A DNA stretch of 59,837 nt from Clostridia bacterium (lineage in GTDB: Bacteria; Bacillota; DAOUPZ01). The notes under the pieces are model-generated. The model was not told the origin of the DNA. It searched no databases and worked only from the letters and a program-made list of their open reading frames with translations. The translations under genes and the position numbers were made by a program. The DNA is taken from assembly GCA_030625885.1 (NCBI GenBank), contig DAOUPZ010000023.1, positions 1-59,837 on the forward strand. Reading direction: 5' to 3'. Positions within the stretch are counted from its first letter, which is position 1, and every line of letters begins with the position of its first letter. Positions 18,936 to 29,113 of the stretch are shown piece after piece.

Positions 18936-19393
18936 TCCTCTAACAACTCCTTTATTAACACGTCATAATCTTTTCCATTTCCTGTCATATCTATCATACG
19001 TTCCTGTTTTCCAGTAGATTTAATTTCAATCCATAAATAGTGTTCGGGCAACGCATCTGGAATTAGATCTGCCCATTCGATTAATGTCACACCACATCCA
19101 TCATACACATACTCATCAAAGCCAATATCTATTAATTCTTCTTCGCTCCCTAAACGATAAACATCCATATGATAAAAAGGATATCGTCCCAAATATTCTT
19201 TAACGATGGTATAAGTAGGACTGTTTACATAATCATTTACATCCATCCCTACTGCAACGCCTTGAGCAAAAGTGGTTTTCCCACTTCCCAAGTCCCCCAC
19301 CAGACACACGATCTGTCCCTGCTTTAACCGTTGGCCCAGAACTTTTCCCAGCTTATAGGTTTTCTCAGGACATATACTATGAAACTGCACCAT
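18923..19393 (-). CDS. tsaE: tRNA threonylcarbamoyladenosine biosynthesis ATPase TsaE
   Basis: This 156-residue P-loop ATPase has the Walker A motif 'GDLGSGKTTFAQG', 'VNSPTYTIVKEYLG', and 'YHMDVYRL'. It is the first gene of tsaE-tsaB-rimI and supports turnover of the TsaB-TsaD complex. AGGAG precedes the ATG. The last 25 residues are longer than in E. coli, which is common in Firmicutes. Confidence 0.95.
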   Translation of the reverse strand: MVQFHSICPEKTYKLGKVLGQRLKQGQIVCLVGDLGSGKTTFAQGVAVGMDVNDYVNSPTYTIVKEYLGRYPFYHMDVYRLGSEEELIDIGFDEYVYDGCGVTLIEWADLIPDALPEHYLWIEIKSTGKQERMIDMTGNGKDYDVLIKELLEEWES

Positions 19394-19555
19394 TCATTTC
19401 CTCTCCTTACACATTATCATTTACCAGAATCAGCTGTTACCAAAATATCCTGAATCTGTTTTATCTTTATTCCGTTCCGCTATCTTAGCATCTCCTTTAC
19501 ACAGTACGCTTATAACAAATTATATAATAACCAAATGTTGGGGTCAACGAAAGAA

Positions 19556-19592
19556 ATATCCTTCAAAGCTTCCCTAAGCTAGAAGGATATTA
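19556..19592. repeat. Inverted repeat between tsaE and the sensor kinase
   Basis: ATATCCTTC/GAAGGATAT with an inner AAGCTT/AAGCT pair forms a two-part stem. It is in the divergent 420-bp gap and its role is unknown. The rest of the gap is AT-rich without genes. Confidence 0.5.
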
Positions 19593-19816
19593 GTTATTAA
19601 AATAGAATATTGTACTTTCATACATGTTTTTCCACATAGAACGTTATACTTTCAAACTATATTTAACCCACTAAAGAACTTACAGCGCTGAATTTGCAAG
19701 AAAATACAAGTTCAAGGACATTGCAGAAGATATCGTGGTGGGCTCCCATGTTGCATTTCCCCTATAAAATGCATATTATTTTACGGGATCGATTCACAAT
19801 AAAAAGGAGTCTTTAT

Positions 19817-21739
19817 ATGTCTAATTGGTCATACAAAAATAATCTTAAGAAATACTTATGTGCAAACTTAATCTTATTTCTTCTAATTCCTTTAATTATT
19901 TTTAATATCACACTCATTTTAATATCACATTACCATTTAAAATCATCTACGTTTAACGATATCACAGCTACTTCAAAAAAACAAACTGATTTTTTTAATG
20001 GCTGGTTAGAAGAACGATTGGTAGATGTCAAAATGATTGCCGATTCACCTGCAATCCATAATTTTGATATACCTGAAATAGAAAACTACTTTGATCGTAT
20101 TCTTGAACAAAAGCAAAATCATTTTTATAACTTGATTATTACCAACAAAGGAGGCCAACCCCTTTGTATCCGGTATCAAAGTACAGCAACACAAAATCAA
20201 GCATTCCATTACCAAACTTATGGGAATTTAAGCAAAAGATTAATGAATATAAACTTTGAAAATAGAAACTATTTTCAAGAAGCTTTGAAAGGGAACGAAT
20301 CTATATCTGATGTCCTGATGGGCAAGATTTCCCAAACCCCTCTAGTTGTTTTTTCAGTACCTATATTTGACAAAAACCAATTTCAAGGTGTCGTGATCGG
20401 TACGGTAGATCCTAAAGAGTTTTCCAATATTTTTAATCTTTTTAATCATGATTTAAGCTATCAAACCTATCTCGTTAATAAAAATGGCACTATGATTAGT
20501 GAATCACCTTATCTCTCTCAGTTAAATTTAAACGATAAAAACAGAAATACGGCTATACTTAATTTTCAAGTAAAAACCCTTGATATGCAAAAAACTTTAA
20601 AAGATCAACGGCGTGTTAATACGTACCAAAATTATATGAATCAGAAGGTAATAGGTATGTATCAACCTTTATCTTACCATGACTGGGTATTAATTACAGA
20701 AAAAAACTACAATAATAGTTTAATCAATTACCTTAAAAGGTACGCACTCATTGTGATTGGTTTTTCCTTGTTAACACTATTTATCGCCCTACCGTTCACG
20801 TTAGTGATGTCACATAATCTCGCCAAACCGTTAAATGTTCTAACAAACTTAACAACAAAAATTGCTGATGGCCAATGGGATCAGCTTATCGTGCCCACTA
20901 GAATTGAAGAAATTCAAAAACTAGCATGTCATTTCAACCAAATGACATCTAAACTTCAAGAAACTATGGTGCAATTAGAAAAGAAAAATAGCGAACTAAA
21001 TGAATTGAGCCGTTTAAAATCTGAATTTGTTGCTAATATGTCACATGAACTTCGTACACCATTGAATTCTATCATTGGTTTTACTGAAATTGTCAAGCTC
21101 AAAACATTAGATCATATCCCCGATAAACAAACCAAAAATTTGGAAACAGTCATTCGTAATGCACATAATTTATTAAACATGATTAATCAAATGTTAGATC
21201 TTTCCAAAATCGAAGCTGGAAAAATGGACTTGTTTTTAGAAGAATTTAATGTCATCTCCCTAATCGATGAAGTATCTTACCTGGCATATCCACTGGCTGA
21301 AAAAAAAGGTCTGATAATTTCCAAAATAGCACCCGCCTCTCCTGTAACCATTGTATCTGATTATGCAAAACTCAAACAAATATTAATCAATCTGCTCAGT
21401 AACGCTATTAAGTTTACTGACAAAGGCAAGATTAACATCATGATAGACACACAACACTTCAATTCTAATTCTTATCTTACAATAAAAGTAAAGGATACAG
21501 GACAAGGCATCAAAGAAGAACATTTAGAAAGAATATTTGAAGCATTCCGTCAAGCTGATGGTTCCATAGCTCGAAAAGTCGGCGGTACAGGACTTGGACT
21601 AAGCATCAGTATGGAATTGTGTAAATTATTAAGTGGAAATTTAGAAGTAGCCAGTACATATGGTGAAGGCAGTATATTCACCGTTACACTTCCTTTTAAT
21701 TCACCAAATCCTAAACAAAGGAAAGAGGACCTATCTTAG
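19817..21739 (+). CDS. Membrane sensor histidine kinase (Cache-HAMP-HisKA-HATPase)
   Basis: A 640-residue kinase starting at ATG 19817, chosen for its AAAGGAG; an upstream in-frame ATG lacks one. A first membrane helix (about 15-37) and a second (about 300-325) flank a Cache-like extracellular sensor with 'ENRNYFQEALKG'. A HAMP segment, the phospho-acceptor block 'SHELRTPLNSIIGF', then N box 'NLLSNAIKFT', G1 'VKDTGQGI' and G2 'GGTGLGLSIS' follow. There is no receiver domain and no adjacent response regulator. The stand-alone CheY-like protein at 40096-40455 is one possible partner. It is one of the few plus-strand genes and stands alone with its own terminator. Confidence 0.9.
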   Translation: MSNWSYKNNLKKYLCANLILFLLIPLIIFNITLILISHYHLKSSTFNDITATSKKQTDFFNGWLEERLVDVKMIADSPAIHNFDIPEIENYFDRILEQKQNHFYNLIITNKGGQPLCIRYQSTATQNQAFHYQTYGNLSKRLMNINFENRNYFQEALKGNESISDVLMGKISQTPLVVFSVPIFDKNQFQGVVIGTVDPKEFSNIFNLFNHDLSYQTYLVNKNGTMISESPYLSQLNLNDKNRNTAILNFQVKTLDMQKTLKDQRRVNTYQNYMNQKVIGMYQPLSYHDWVLITEKNYNNSLINYLKRYALIVIGFSLLTLFIALPFTLVMSHNLAKPLNVLTNLTTKIADGQWDQLIVPTRIEEIQKLACHFNQMTSKLQETMVQLEKKNSELNELSRLKSEFVANMSHELRTPLNSIIGFTEIVKLKTLDHIPDKQTKNLETVIRNAHNLLNMINQMLDLSKIEAGKMDLFLEEFNVISLIDEVSYLAYPLAEKKGLIISKIAPASPVTIVSDYAKLKQILINLLSNAIKFTDKGKINIMIDTQHFNSNSYLTIKVKDTGQGIKEEHLERIFEAFRQADGSIARKVGGTGLGLSISMELCKLLSGNLEVASTYGEGSIFTVTLPFNSPNPKQRKEDLS

Positions 21740-21752
21740 GTCCTCTTTCCTT
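21717..21752 (+). terminator. Terminator overlapping the kinase stop codon
   Basis: GGAAAGAGGACCTA/TAGGTCCTCTTTCC, perfect 14-bp arms around a three-base loop, followed by a short U-run. The coding sequence ends inside the right arm. Confidence 0.8.
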
Positions 21753-21902
21753 TACAAAAAGGATTGGGAGATGCTCAACTAATATTAGTATATTGTCGTC
21801 TTTTACATTTATGCACTTTTAAAGAAATTTATATTATAAAACAGGCGGAAAGCAGAAAAACCGCAGCCTACGGCTGATCATATGACTATACTATCTTAAT
21901 AT

Positions 21903-21933
21903 AAAAAAAATGACGCAGAACAATTCTACGTCA
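21903..21933 (-). terminator. Intrinsic terminator of pnp
   Basis: TGACGTAGAA/TTCTGCGTCA with a three-base loop (one G-U pair) and an eight-U run. Confidence 0.85.
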
Positions 21934-21940
21934 ACCTTTA

Positions 21941-24058
21941 TTACTCACTCTTATCTTTTTTATCTTGTTCCCGCATGGCATCGCGGCGGCTGAGATTGAC
22001 ACGCCCTTGATTGTCAATTTCTGTTACCTTTACTAATATTTCATCACCCACTGCCACGACATCTTCAACTTTATTGACGCGTTTTTCATCCAATTTAGAA
22101 ATGTGTACAAGACCTTCTTTACCAGGAAGAATTTCCACAAACGCTCCAAAATTCATAATACGGGTAACCGTACCCATATAAATGCTTCCTACTTTTACGT
22201 CAGCTGTTAACCGTTCAATCCACTGCTTCGCTTTATCGCCTGCCTCGCCATCCACGGAGGCAATAAATACGCGTCCATCATCTTCAATATCGATTTTGAC
22301 ACCAGTTTCTTCAACTATTTTTTTAATAATCTTGCCACCAGGTCCAATCACAGCACGAATCTTATCTGGATCAATATCCATTGTGATAATTCTAGGCGCA
22401 TAGGGGGATAAATTTTCCCTTGGCTGATCAATGACTTCCAGCATTTTACCTAATATAAACATGCGGCCCTCTTTTGCCTGCTTTAACGCACGCTCTAAAA
22501 TTTCACGGGATACACCGCCTACCTTGATATCCATCTGCAGCGCAGTAACACCTGCTGCTGTTCCAGCCACTTTAAAATCCATATCGCCCAAAGCATCTTC
22601 CATTCCCTGGATATCTGAAAGCACTTCAATTTCATCGTCTTCTTTAATCAGTCCCATAGCAATACCAGATACAGGTGCTTTAATGGGAACCCCGGCATGC
22701 ATCAAAGAAATTGTGCTACCACAGATACTTGCCTGTGAACTAGAACCATTAGATTCCAAGATATCGGAAACAACCCGAATGGTATAAGGAAATTCAGATT
22801 CATTGGGAATCACAGGCAGTAAGGCACGTTCTCCTAATGCACCATGGCCTATTTCCCGTCTTCCCGGGCCACGCATAAACCCTGTCTCTCCAACACTGTA
22901 TGGAGGGAAATTATAATGATGCATATAGCGTTTTGACTCTTCAACACCTAATCCATCCAGAATTTGTTCATCGCTAATCGTTCCCAGTGTGGTTACAGAT
23001 AATGCCTGCGTTTGACCCCGTGTAAAAAGACCTGAACCATGGGCACGCGGGAGGATTCCTATTTCACAACTGATGGGGCGAATTTCATCCGGCTTTCTAC
23101 CATCAGGGCGAATTTGTTCCTCAAGAATAAGCTTGCGAACTTTTTTCTTAAGTATTTTATGAAAAGCTTCGCCCACTTCGCCGCGTCTCTCTGCAAATTC
23201 ACCTTCATCCCATTGTGCTGCAAAATGCGCCATAACTTTTTCTTTTACTGCATCAATGGCTTCTTCTCTTTCCTTCTTTTCTTTTACGCGAAAAGCCGTT
23301 TCCAAATCTTCAGCAAAGGCAGCTAATATTGCTTGTTCTATTTCTTCTGAAACAGTGAATAATGGTGCTTCCATTTTAGGCTTTCCAAGTGCTTTACCAA
23401 TTTCCTCTTGCCAAGCTGTAATCTTCTTAATCGCTTCATGCCCAGCCATAATGGCATCCAACATGACATCTTCAGGCACTTCCTTCGCACCTGCTTCAAC
23501 CATCATAATAGCCTCGGATGTACCCGCTACTGTTAGTTCAATATCGGACGTTTTCATTTGCTCGCTTGTAGGATTGATCATAAACTCACCATTGATCCGC
23601 CCTACCTTAACCCCCGCAATAGGCCCACCAAAAGGAATATCCGAAATCGTCAGCGCAATAGATGCCCCGATCATTGCCGGTATTTCCGGTGTATTGTCAT
23701 GATCAACAGACATGACAGTCGCCACAATATGCACATCATTCCTAAAGCCCTTAGGGAAAAGAGGCCGAATAGGCCGATCAATCAGTCTAGCTGACAAAAT
23801 TGCTCTTTCACTGGGTCTTCCTTCTCGCTTAATAAATCCTCCCGGAATTTTCCCTGCCGAATAAAATCGTTCTTCATAATCAACTGTCAGTGGGAAAAAA
23901 CTTATACCTTGCCTTGGTTCTTTTGAAGCACATGCTGTTACTAAAACCATCGTTTCTCCATAACGAACCAGGGCAGCGCCGCTCGCTTGCTTGGCAACTT
24001 TACCAATTTCTACACTGAGTTTGCGCCCACCAAGTTGTAATTCAAAAACATCAGACAT
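21941..24058 (-). CDS. pnp: Polyribonucleotide nucleotidyltransferase
   Basis: This 705-residue phosphorolytic 3'-5' exoribonuclease is full length. It has two RNase PH domains ('[17 protein letters not shown]'; '[19 protein letters not shown]'), the helical linker, then KH ('[16 protein letters not shown]') and S1 ('[20 protein letters not shown]') domains at the C-terminus. It works in mRNA decay with RNase helicases. It lies 200 bp downstream of rpsO, the usual order, but a terminator separates them, so it may have its own promoter or rely on readthrough. Confidence 0.97.
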   Translation of the reverse strand: MSDVFELQLGGRKLSVEIGKVAKQASGAALVRYGETMVLVTACASKEPRQGISFFPLTVDYEERFYSAGKIPGGFIKREGRPSERAILSARLIDRPIRPLFPKGFRNDVHIVATVMSVDHDNTPEIPAMIGASIALTISDIPFGGPIAGVKVGRINGEFMINPTSEQMKTSDIELTVAGTSEAIMMVEAGAKEVPEDVMLDAIMAGHEAIKKITAWQEEIGKALGKPKMEAPLFTVSEEIEQAILAAFAEDLETAFRVKEKKEREEAIDAVKEKVMAHFAAQWDEGEFAERRGEVGEAFHKILKKKVRKLILEEQIRPDGRKPDEIRPISCEIGILPRAHGSGLFTRGQTQALSVTTLGTISDEQILDGLGVEESKRYMHHYNFPPYSVGETGFMRGPGRREIGHGALGERALLPVIPNESEFPYTIRVVSDILESNGSSSQASICGSTISLMHAGVPIKAPVSGIAMGLIKEDDEIEVLSDIQGMEDALGDMDFKVAGTAAGVTALQMDIKVGGVSREILERALKQAKEGRMFILGKMLEVIDQPRENLSPYAPRIITMDIDPDKIRAVIGPGGKIIKKIVEETGVKIDIEDDGRVFIASVDGEAGDKAKQWIERLTADVKVGSIYMGTVTRIMNFGAFVEILPGKEGLVHISKLDEKRVNKVEDVVAVGDEILVKVTEIDNQGRVNLSRRDAMREQDKKDKSE

Positions 24059-24225
24059 TCACTTACCTCCTTTTGTTTTTTGTTATCCTTTCTCAACAAG
24101 ATCTTTCTTAGTCCTGAGATTTAGCAAAGATAACTCGTAGTTATTCTACATAATCTATAATATTCCCTTTCCCAGCAAAAAAATTGATGATGTATATAAA
24201 AAAAATAATTTTCCAGATATTAAGA

Positions 24226-24252
24226 AAAAAAGCGGGATTATCCCGCTTTTTT
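24226..24252 (-). terminator. Intrinsic terminator of rpsO
   Basis: AAAAGCGGGATAATCCCGCTTTT with a U-run, 12 bp beyond the rpsO stop. Confidence 0.85.
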
Positions 24253-24263
24253 CAACATAATAA

Positions 24264-24533
24264 CTATTTACGTAACCCAAGACGCTTAATAAGTTCACGA
24301 TAACGCTCAATATCTTTAGCTTTAAGATAGTTTAATAACCGTCTTCTTTGACCAACCATCTTTAGCAAACCTCTTCGAGAATGAAAATCCTTTTTATGCA
24401 TTTTCAAGTGATCGGTAAGGTAGTTAATTTTTTCGGTTAAAAGTGCTACCTGTACTTCAGGAGAACCTGTATCACCTTCATGAGTTTTATACTCACCAAT
24501 AAGAGCTTGTTTTCTTTCTGCTGTTAATGCCAC
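24264..24533 (-). CDS. rpsO: 30S ribosomal protein S15
   Basis: This 89-residue protein has '[21 protein letters not shown]', '[13 protein letters not shown]', '[14 protein letters not shown]' and '[12 protein letters not shown]'-type sequence (here [13 protein letters not shown]). The GTG at 24533 is chosen: GGAGG is 8 nt upstream and the length matches the family. S15 binds 16S rRNA in the platform of the small subunit. A GC-rich stretch (24570-24600) sits upstream of it. Confidence 0.97.
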   Translation of the reverse strand: MALTAERKQALIGEYKTHEGDTGSPEVQVALLTEKINYLTDHLKMHKKDFHSRRGLLKMVGQRRRLLNYLKAKDIERYRELIKRLGLRK

Positions 24534-24673
24534 GCATTTCACCTCCTTATCTAATTAATCCCCATAAGCCAAGCAGACCGCCGGAGAAACGGCACCCCTA
24601 GCATATGGTTATATATATTATTAGTTCTCAATTACAGTCAGTTATTCTTTTACTGAAACAGAGAATCTATATA

Positions 24674-24895
24674 TCACTTTCCAATCACTGTAATAATTAA
24701 TCTCCCAATGCTGATGTCTCGAATCACAATATCAAAGAAACGGCCGCTAGAAGAGATAAATCCCCTAATGCGTGTTGCCCCTGGTACTTTTCCAGGTATA
24801 CCAATTGCAGCATCGACAACGTCAGGAATTGTAATGCCTTCCTGCCGAGAGTCTTTGAGCCGTTTTTTAGCATGCTCAGTAACAATAACATTCAT
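24674..24895 (-). CDS. Conserved-looking 73-residue protein, function unknown
   Basis: It starts 'MNVIVTEHAKKRLKDSRQ' at ATG 24895, chosen for its GAGGAG, and runs through 'PGATRIRGFISSSGRFFDI' to 'IRDISIGRLIITVIGK'. The pattern of an 'HAKKRL' helix followed by three or four strands recalls small RelE/DUF4258-like folds, but this is only a topology guess. It follows the 75-residue gene by about 37 bp and lies between ribF and rpsO. No antitoxin-like partner is obvious. Confidence 0.6.
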   Translation of the reverse strand: MNVIVTEHAKKRLKDSRQEGITIPDVVDAAIGIPGKVPGATRIRGFISSSGRFFDIVIRDISIGRLIITVIGK

Positions 24896-24932
24896 AGCTT
24901 TCTCCTCTAAATTATTCCTAAGCTCATATGAT

Positions 24933-25160
24933 CTAATAAGACTCAATTTTCCGATTCGGAGTACTTTCTTCTTGGGTTAACATCGTATATAACGCATCAT
25001 GGAATGCAATAAATCCGGGGTTATCTACACCTGACTGACGATACAAAGCCTCTAGTTCTTGCTTCAATCCCTGAAAATCTTTACTCAGACAAATATCAGA
25101 AACATGATTTGCAATCGTCTTTACATCTTCATCAGCAAAAACATGAGCAGACAACGACAT
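24933..25160 (-). CDS. 75-residue protein, function unknown
   Basis: It starts 'MSLSAHVFADEDVKTIANHV' at ATG 25160, chosen because GGAGGG lies 6-7 nt upstream. It is acidic and helical ('KDFQGLKQELEALYRQSG'), with no signal peptide. It is probably co-transcribed with the 73-residue gene downstream. No family was recognised. Confidence 0.55.
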   Translation of the reverse strand: MSLSAHVFADEDVKTIANHVSDICLSKDFQGLKQELEALYRQSGVDNPGFIAFHDALYTMLTQEESTPNRKIESY

Positions 25161-25285
25161 ATAGCACCCTCCCCCCAAATAACAACCCATTGCCACTAAT
25201 AACTATAACATAATCACCAAAGCATGTAAATATCAAATTATATCCTGTAGTTGCAGCCGTAAACTTTCTCCCTGCCAGCTCTAAG

Positions 25286-25332
25286 CTTCTTTTATCTTTT
25301 CCTACTTACTACTTACTACTTACTACTTACCC
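25286..25332. repeat. Tandem CTACTTA heptamer repeats
   Basis: CTACTTA is repeated five times in a row between ribF and the 75-residue gene, preceded by CTTTTCC. Similar strings occur at 33815-33865, 37655-37690 and 57036-57066. Confidence 0.7.
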
Positions 25333-25357
25333 TATTTTATCTTTATTCCTCAGGACT

Positions 25358-26308
25358 TCATTTTATGCTTTCCAGCTCATGACACACTCCCAATATTTCT
25401 CGTGCTTTTTTTACATCTTTCTCTATCTGTTTTTGAAGCGCTTGAATATTTGGAAATGCTTCTTCTTCTCTTAATTTGCTAATAAAACATAACTCTAATT
25501 TTTCGGAATATAAATTTCCGCAAAAATCTAATAGATGGACTTCTACCATTCGGATCCCATTGCCTACCGTAGGCTTATAACCAATATTAACGACACCCCC
25601 ATAGGATTTTCCCTTAAAAACAGCAACCACAACATATACCCCATTGGCAAACCAAATAGAGCGGGAATCTAATCTTAAGTTAGCAGTAGGAAATCCAATT
25701 TTCCGTGCTAACCTGGCACCAGATATAACTTCTCCATATAGCGAAGGTGCTCTCCCTAACATCTCACGCGCTATTTGAATTTCCCCTGTCTCAATAAGCT
25801 CACGAATTTTAGTGCTGCTAACCACGTACCCATGAACATAAACAGGCGGAACAACTTTTACTCTAAAGCCGTACTTTTCTCCAAAATATTCTAAATCTTT
25901 AGACGTACCCTTACCCTCTTTGCCAAAAGTATAATTAAATCCCACCACCACAACTTTAGCATAAAGTTGTTTAACCAGTATTTCCTTAACAAAATCTATT
26001 GGGCTTAAATCAGCCATCTCCTGGGCTAAATAAGATGTTACCATAACATCTACCCCAAATAATTCCATCAATTTTGCCTTTTCAACCGTTGTGGTCAGAA
26101 GGGGCGGCACTTTATGGGGCGCAATTTCTATCAAAGGATGGGGCTCAAATGTAAGGACAATACTTTTACCTTTACTACACCCTGCTTCATCCCCCATAAT
26201 TTCAAGCAAGCGTTGATGTCCACGATGGACACCATCAAAGGTCCCTAAAGCAACCACATGGTTTGTTTGATCATTTTTTAAATTTTTTAATGATTGAATA
26301 ATCTCCAT
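25358..26308 (-). CDS. ribF: Bifunctional riboflavin kinase/FAD synthetase
   Basis: This 316-residue protein makes FMN and then FAD. The N-terminal nucleotidyltransferase domain has 'VALGTFDGVHRGHQRLL' (HxGH-like) and 'VVGFNYTFGKEGKG'; the C-terminal flavokinase domain has 'GARLARKIGFPTANL' and 'GVVNIGYKPTVG'. It follows truB by 10 bp in the rbfA-nrnA-truB-ribF order. GAGGAG precedes the ATG. Confidence 0.96.
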   Translation of the reverse strand: MEIIQSLKNLKNDQTNHVVALGTFDGVHRGHQRLLEIMGDEAGCSKGKSIVLTFEPHPLIEIAPHKVPPLLTTTVEKAKLMELFGVDVMVTSYLAQEMADLSPIDFVKEILVKQLYAKVVVVGFNYTFGKEGKGTSKDLEYFGEKYGFRVKVVPPVYVHGYVVSSTKIRELIETGEIQIAREMLGRAPSLYGEVISGARLARKIGFPTANLRLDSRSIWFANGVYVVVAVFKGKSYGGVVNIGYKPTVGNGIRMVEVHLLDFCGNLYSEKLELCFISKLREEEAFPNIQALQKQIEKDVKKAREILGVCHELESIK

Positions 26309-26318
26309 AGGATCTCCT

Positions 26319-27239
26319 CTACAAAAAAACTTTGAGCGGTTTAAATTGACAGTTATGATCGTCCGGTGCTTTAGCTATCGCAATAAACACCCCTTTGGAA
26401 TCATAAACCCGCACTCGATCAGTTAATGGAACATCAGATAACCCGGTAAACCACTGGGAACCCAGCGACATACCATGGCTTATTTTCTCCCTACCTTCCA
26501 AATTAATCGTTACTTTTGATAAATATTGCAATGGATAATCGAGAGGTAATAACCGTTCTTTCAAACACCCTGCTTCACTTTGAACAGCTATTTCTTTCAA
26601 AGTCACAGCTGTATCAATTCCAAAGCAACCGGAACGCGTACGTACCAAAAAAGAAAGCATTGCACCCCAACCCAGTTGCTGTCCAATATCTGATACCAAG
26701 GTACGTACATAGGTCCCCTTAGAACAAGCAACTTCAAATAATACACGGGGAAAATCGTTATCCAATATGACTTGTAATATTTTAATGTCTTTAATATCAA
26801 TGGTACGTGAAGGCCGTTCTACCGTTTTCCCCTCACGAGCCCATTCATAAAGCTTTTTTCCCTGATAGTGCACTGCAGAAACCATAGGTGGAATCTGCTG
26901 CTGTTTCCCAACAAAATTATTTAAAGTTTCTTCTACCCGCTTAGGAGAAAATCTTTTAACCTTTTGGTAATGGGTAACATTTCCCATGGCATCCTGTGTA
27001 TCTGTCGCAAAACCAAAAGTCATTTCTCCTCGATAAACTTTCTCTGCTTCATTGATATACTCGATAATCCGTGTCGCCTTACCCACACAAATGGGCAAAA
27101 CGCCTGCTACAGCAGGATCTAGTGTACCCGTGTGGCCTATCTTTTTTGTGTGCAACACACCTCTTAAATAAGCCACCACATCATGCGAAGTCATTCCGGG
27201 CGGTTTTAAAACATTAATGATTCCGTCCACTGCCATCAC
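26319..27239 (-). CDS. truB: tRNA pseudouridine(55) synthase
   Basis: This 306-residue enzyme makes pseudouridine 55 in the tRNA T-loop. '[17 protein letters not shown]' and the catalytic 'GHTGTLDPAVAGVLPICVG' (Asp) are clear, followed by 'KVYRGEMTFGFATDTQDA' and 'CSKGTYVRTLVSDIG'. The last 70 residues form a small PUA-like end. It overlaps nrnA by 26 bp, which indicates tight coupling. Confidence 0.96.
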   Translation of the reverse strand: MMAVDGIINVLKPPGMTSHDVVAYLRGVLHTKKIGHTGTLDPAVAGVLPICVGKATRIIEYINEAEKVYRGEMTFGFATDTQDAMGNVTHYQKVKRFSPKRVEETLNNFVGKQQQIPPMVSAVHYQGKKLYEWAREGKTVERPSRTIDIKDIKILQVILDNDFPRVLFEVACSKGTYVRTLVSDIGQQLGWGAMLSFLVRTRSGCFGIDTAVTLKEIAVQSEAGCLKERLLPLDYPLQYLSKVTINLEGREKISHGMSLGSQWFTGLSDVPLTDRVRVYDSKGVFIAIAKAPDDHNCQFKPLKVFL

Positions 27240-28200
27240 CTACTTTTTCCATTACCGCTTTCAATATTTTCTCTACAACTTCGCTCATAGGGCCTTTTAT
27301 CATGCAGCCCGCTGCCCGAGCATGACCCCCGCCGCCAAATTGTTGGGCAATTTCATTGACATCAACCCATTCATGAGAACGAAATCCTACTTTAATTTTT
27401 CCATTCTCAATTTCCCGAAAAAGAACCGCTGCCTCAATGCCTTCAACAGACTTTACATGATCAATAATACCTTCCGTATCTTGGTCACTCGCTTCTACTG
27501 CATCAAAATCTTCTTGGGTCAATACGGACCATGCCATTTGCCACTTGCTATCCATTTTCAGATTATTTAATGCCTTCCCCAATAAGTGCATATGCGCCAA
27601 AGGTTTTATATCAAATAATTCACGCATAACACCCGCATGATTGATATCATATGTCATTAGTTCAGCAATAACCTGATGCGTCTGCGAAGTCGTATTGGCA
27701 TACTTAAAAGAACCCGTATCTGTCGCAATCGCTACAAAAAGACAGATTGCTATGGATGCATCCAGAGAGACACCCAGGTCCCTTATCACTTCATAAACAA
27801 TTTCCCCTGTAGCTGCGGCTTTCGCCTTCACAAGATTATAGTCACCATAATTTGTATTGCTAACATGATGATCAATATTAATAACACAGGGTGATTGCTC
27901 CAATAAACACATCGCATCTTTTGTACGTTCCATAGATGCACAGTCTAAAGAAACAACTACTTCAACATCTTCTTTTCTTACCCCATTCATATCAGCAATA
28001 GCAGAAAATCCTGGCAAAAAAGAATAGCTCTCTCCGGGTAGATCCGGCATAACCATCTGTACTTGCTTACCCATCTTTCTCAGCGCCAGTCCTAAAGCTA
28101 AAACAGAACCAAGGGCATCCCCATCCGGCATGGCATGCCCCACTAACAAAAAACTTCTTTTACATTTAAAGATATCAATCATTGTAAATTGTTTCATCAT
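27214..28200 (-). CDS. nrnA: Bifunctional oligoribonuclease/pAp phosphatase NrnA
   Basis: This 328-residue DHH/DHHA1 phosphoesterase has '[17 protein letters not shown]' (motif I), '[10 protein letters not shown]' (II), '[15 protein letters not shown]' (DHH motif) and the C-terminal '[13 protein letters not shown]' that holds substrate. It degrades 2-5-nt RNAs and pAp. It overlaps the rbfA stop by 4 bp and truB by 26 bp, the usual order in Firmicutes. Confidence 0.95.
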   Translation of the reverse strand: MMKQFTMIDIFKCKRSFLLVGHAMPDGDALGSVLALGLALRKMGKQVQMVMPDLPGESYSFLPGFSAIADMNGVRKEDVEVVVSLDCASMERTKDAMCLLEQSPCVINIDHHVSNTNYGDYNLVKAKAAATGEIVYEVIRDLGVSLDASIAICLFVAIATDTGSFKYANTTSQTHQVIAELMTYDINHAGVMRELFDIKPLAHMHLLGKALNNLKMDSKWQMAWSVLTQEDFDAVEASDQDTEGIIDHVKSVEGIEAAVLFREIENGKIKVGFRSHEWVDVNEIAQQFGGGGHARAAGCMIKGPMSEVVEKILKAVMEKVGDGSGRNH

Positions 28201-28562
28201 TCTTTGTTTTCCTGTGTTTCGTTTTCATGTATTGTGTGTAATAATTTGGAAATTCGTGCACCATGTTCTACGGATTCATCAAACTTAAACATGATTTCAG
28301 GAACATTCTTCAACCTAATACGATGGCCAATTTCCCTACGGATAAAACCCTTCGCTTTTTCCAATCCTAAAAGCGTCTCTTCCCTTGCTTTTTCATCCCC
28401 TAATACACTGACAAAAATTTTTGCTAACTTTAAATCCGATGTTACATCAACACCCGTAATCGTAACAAATCCGATGCGGGGATCTTTAAGTTCCTTTTGA
28501 ATAATCCCGCTGACTTCCTTTTGAATCTCTTCTGCCACGCGTACGGCTCTCTGGTATGTCAT
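28197..28562 (-). CDS. rbfA: Ribosome-binding factor A
   Basis: This 121-residue KH-type 30S maturation factor has '[18 protein letters not shown]' and '[27 protein letters not shown]'-type sequence. It normally follows infB; here the gene upstream, 32 bp away, is mog of the molybdenum-cofactor block, so the usual nusA-infB genes are absent from this site. Confidence 0.95.
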   Translation of the reverse strand: MTYQRAVRVAEEIQKEVSGIIQKELKDPRIGFVTITGVDVTSDLKLAKIFVSVLGDEKAREETLLGLEKAKGFIRREIGHRIRLKNVPEIMFKFDESVEHGARISKLLHTIHENETQENKE

Positions 28563-28594
28563 CTCATATCACATCCTCTTTTAATATCTTATCC

Positions 28595-29113
28595 CTAAAC
28601 TTTGCCACATTCTCCCCCGATACCTCGCAAAATTTCTATCCCATGAGGTAAAGCAGGTACAATCACTTCAAAACATTCTCGTACTGCTTTAGGACTGCCG
28701 GGCATATTAATAATCAAAGTTTGACCTCGCACCCCTGATCGTGCTCTGGAAAGCATTGCTTTTGGTGTTTTTTCCATGCTTTTTGCCCGCATCACTTCTG
28801 CAAAACCCGGTGCTTCCCGATCAATCACATCAAGTGTGGCCTCCGGTGTAAAATCACGGGGACTCAATCCTGTTCCACCTGTTGTCAAAACCAAATCTAA
28901 TTTATATTCATCTGCCATTCGTCGCAGCTCATCAGCAATTTCTACTCGTTCATCCGGAATAATCATATATCGTTCAACACGGCCTGACAATTCCTTTTCT
29001 ACCATTTCCTTAATAACCTGGCCGCTCACATCTTCCCGTAATCCCTGGGAGCCTTTATCACTTGCTGTTAAAATACCTACTCGAATCATGATGTCATCTA
29101 CTTTCTTCATCAT
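28595..29113 (-). CDS. mog: Molybdopterin adenylyltransferase (MogA/MoaB family)
   Basis: This 172-residue protein has 'GILTASDKGSQGLREDVSG', 'TTGGTGLSPRDFTPEATLDV' (the MPT-binding motif), and 'INMPGSPKAVRECFEVI'. The family adenylates molybdopterin before metal insertion by MoeA. The start overlaps the moaC stop (ATGA-type), with GGAGG before it. It is the last Moco gene before rbfA. Confidence 0.93.
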   Translation of the reverse strand: MMKKVDDIMIRVGILTASDKGSQGLREDVSGQVIKEMVEKELSGRVERYMIIPDERVEIADELRRMADEYKLDLVLTTGGTGLSPRDFTPEATLDVIDREAPGFAEVMRAKSMEKTPKAMLSRARSGVRGQTLIINMPGSPKAVRECFEVIVPALPHGIEILRGIGGECGKV

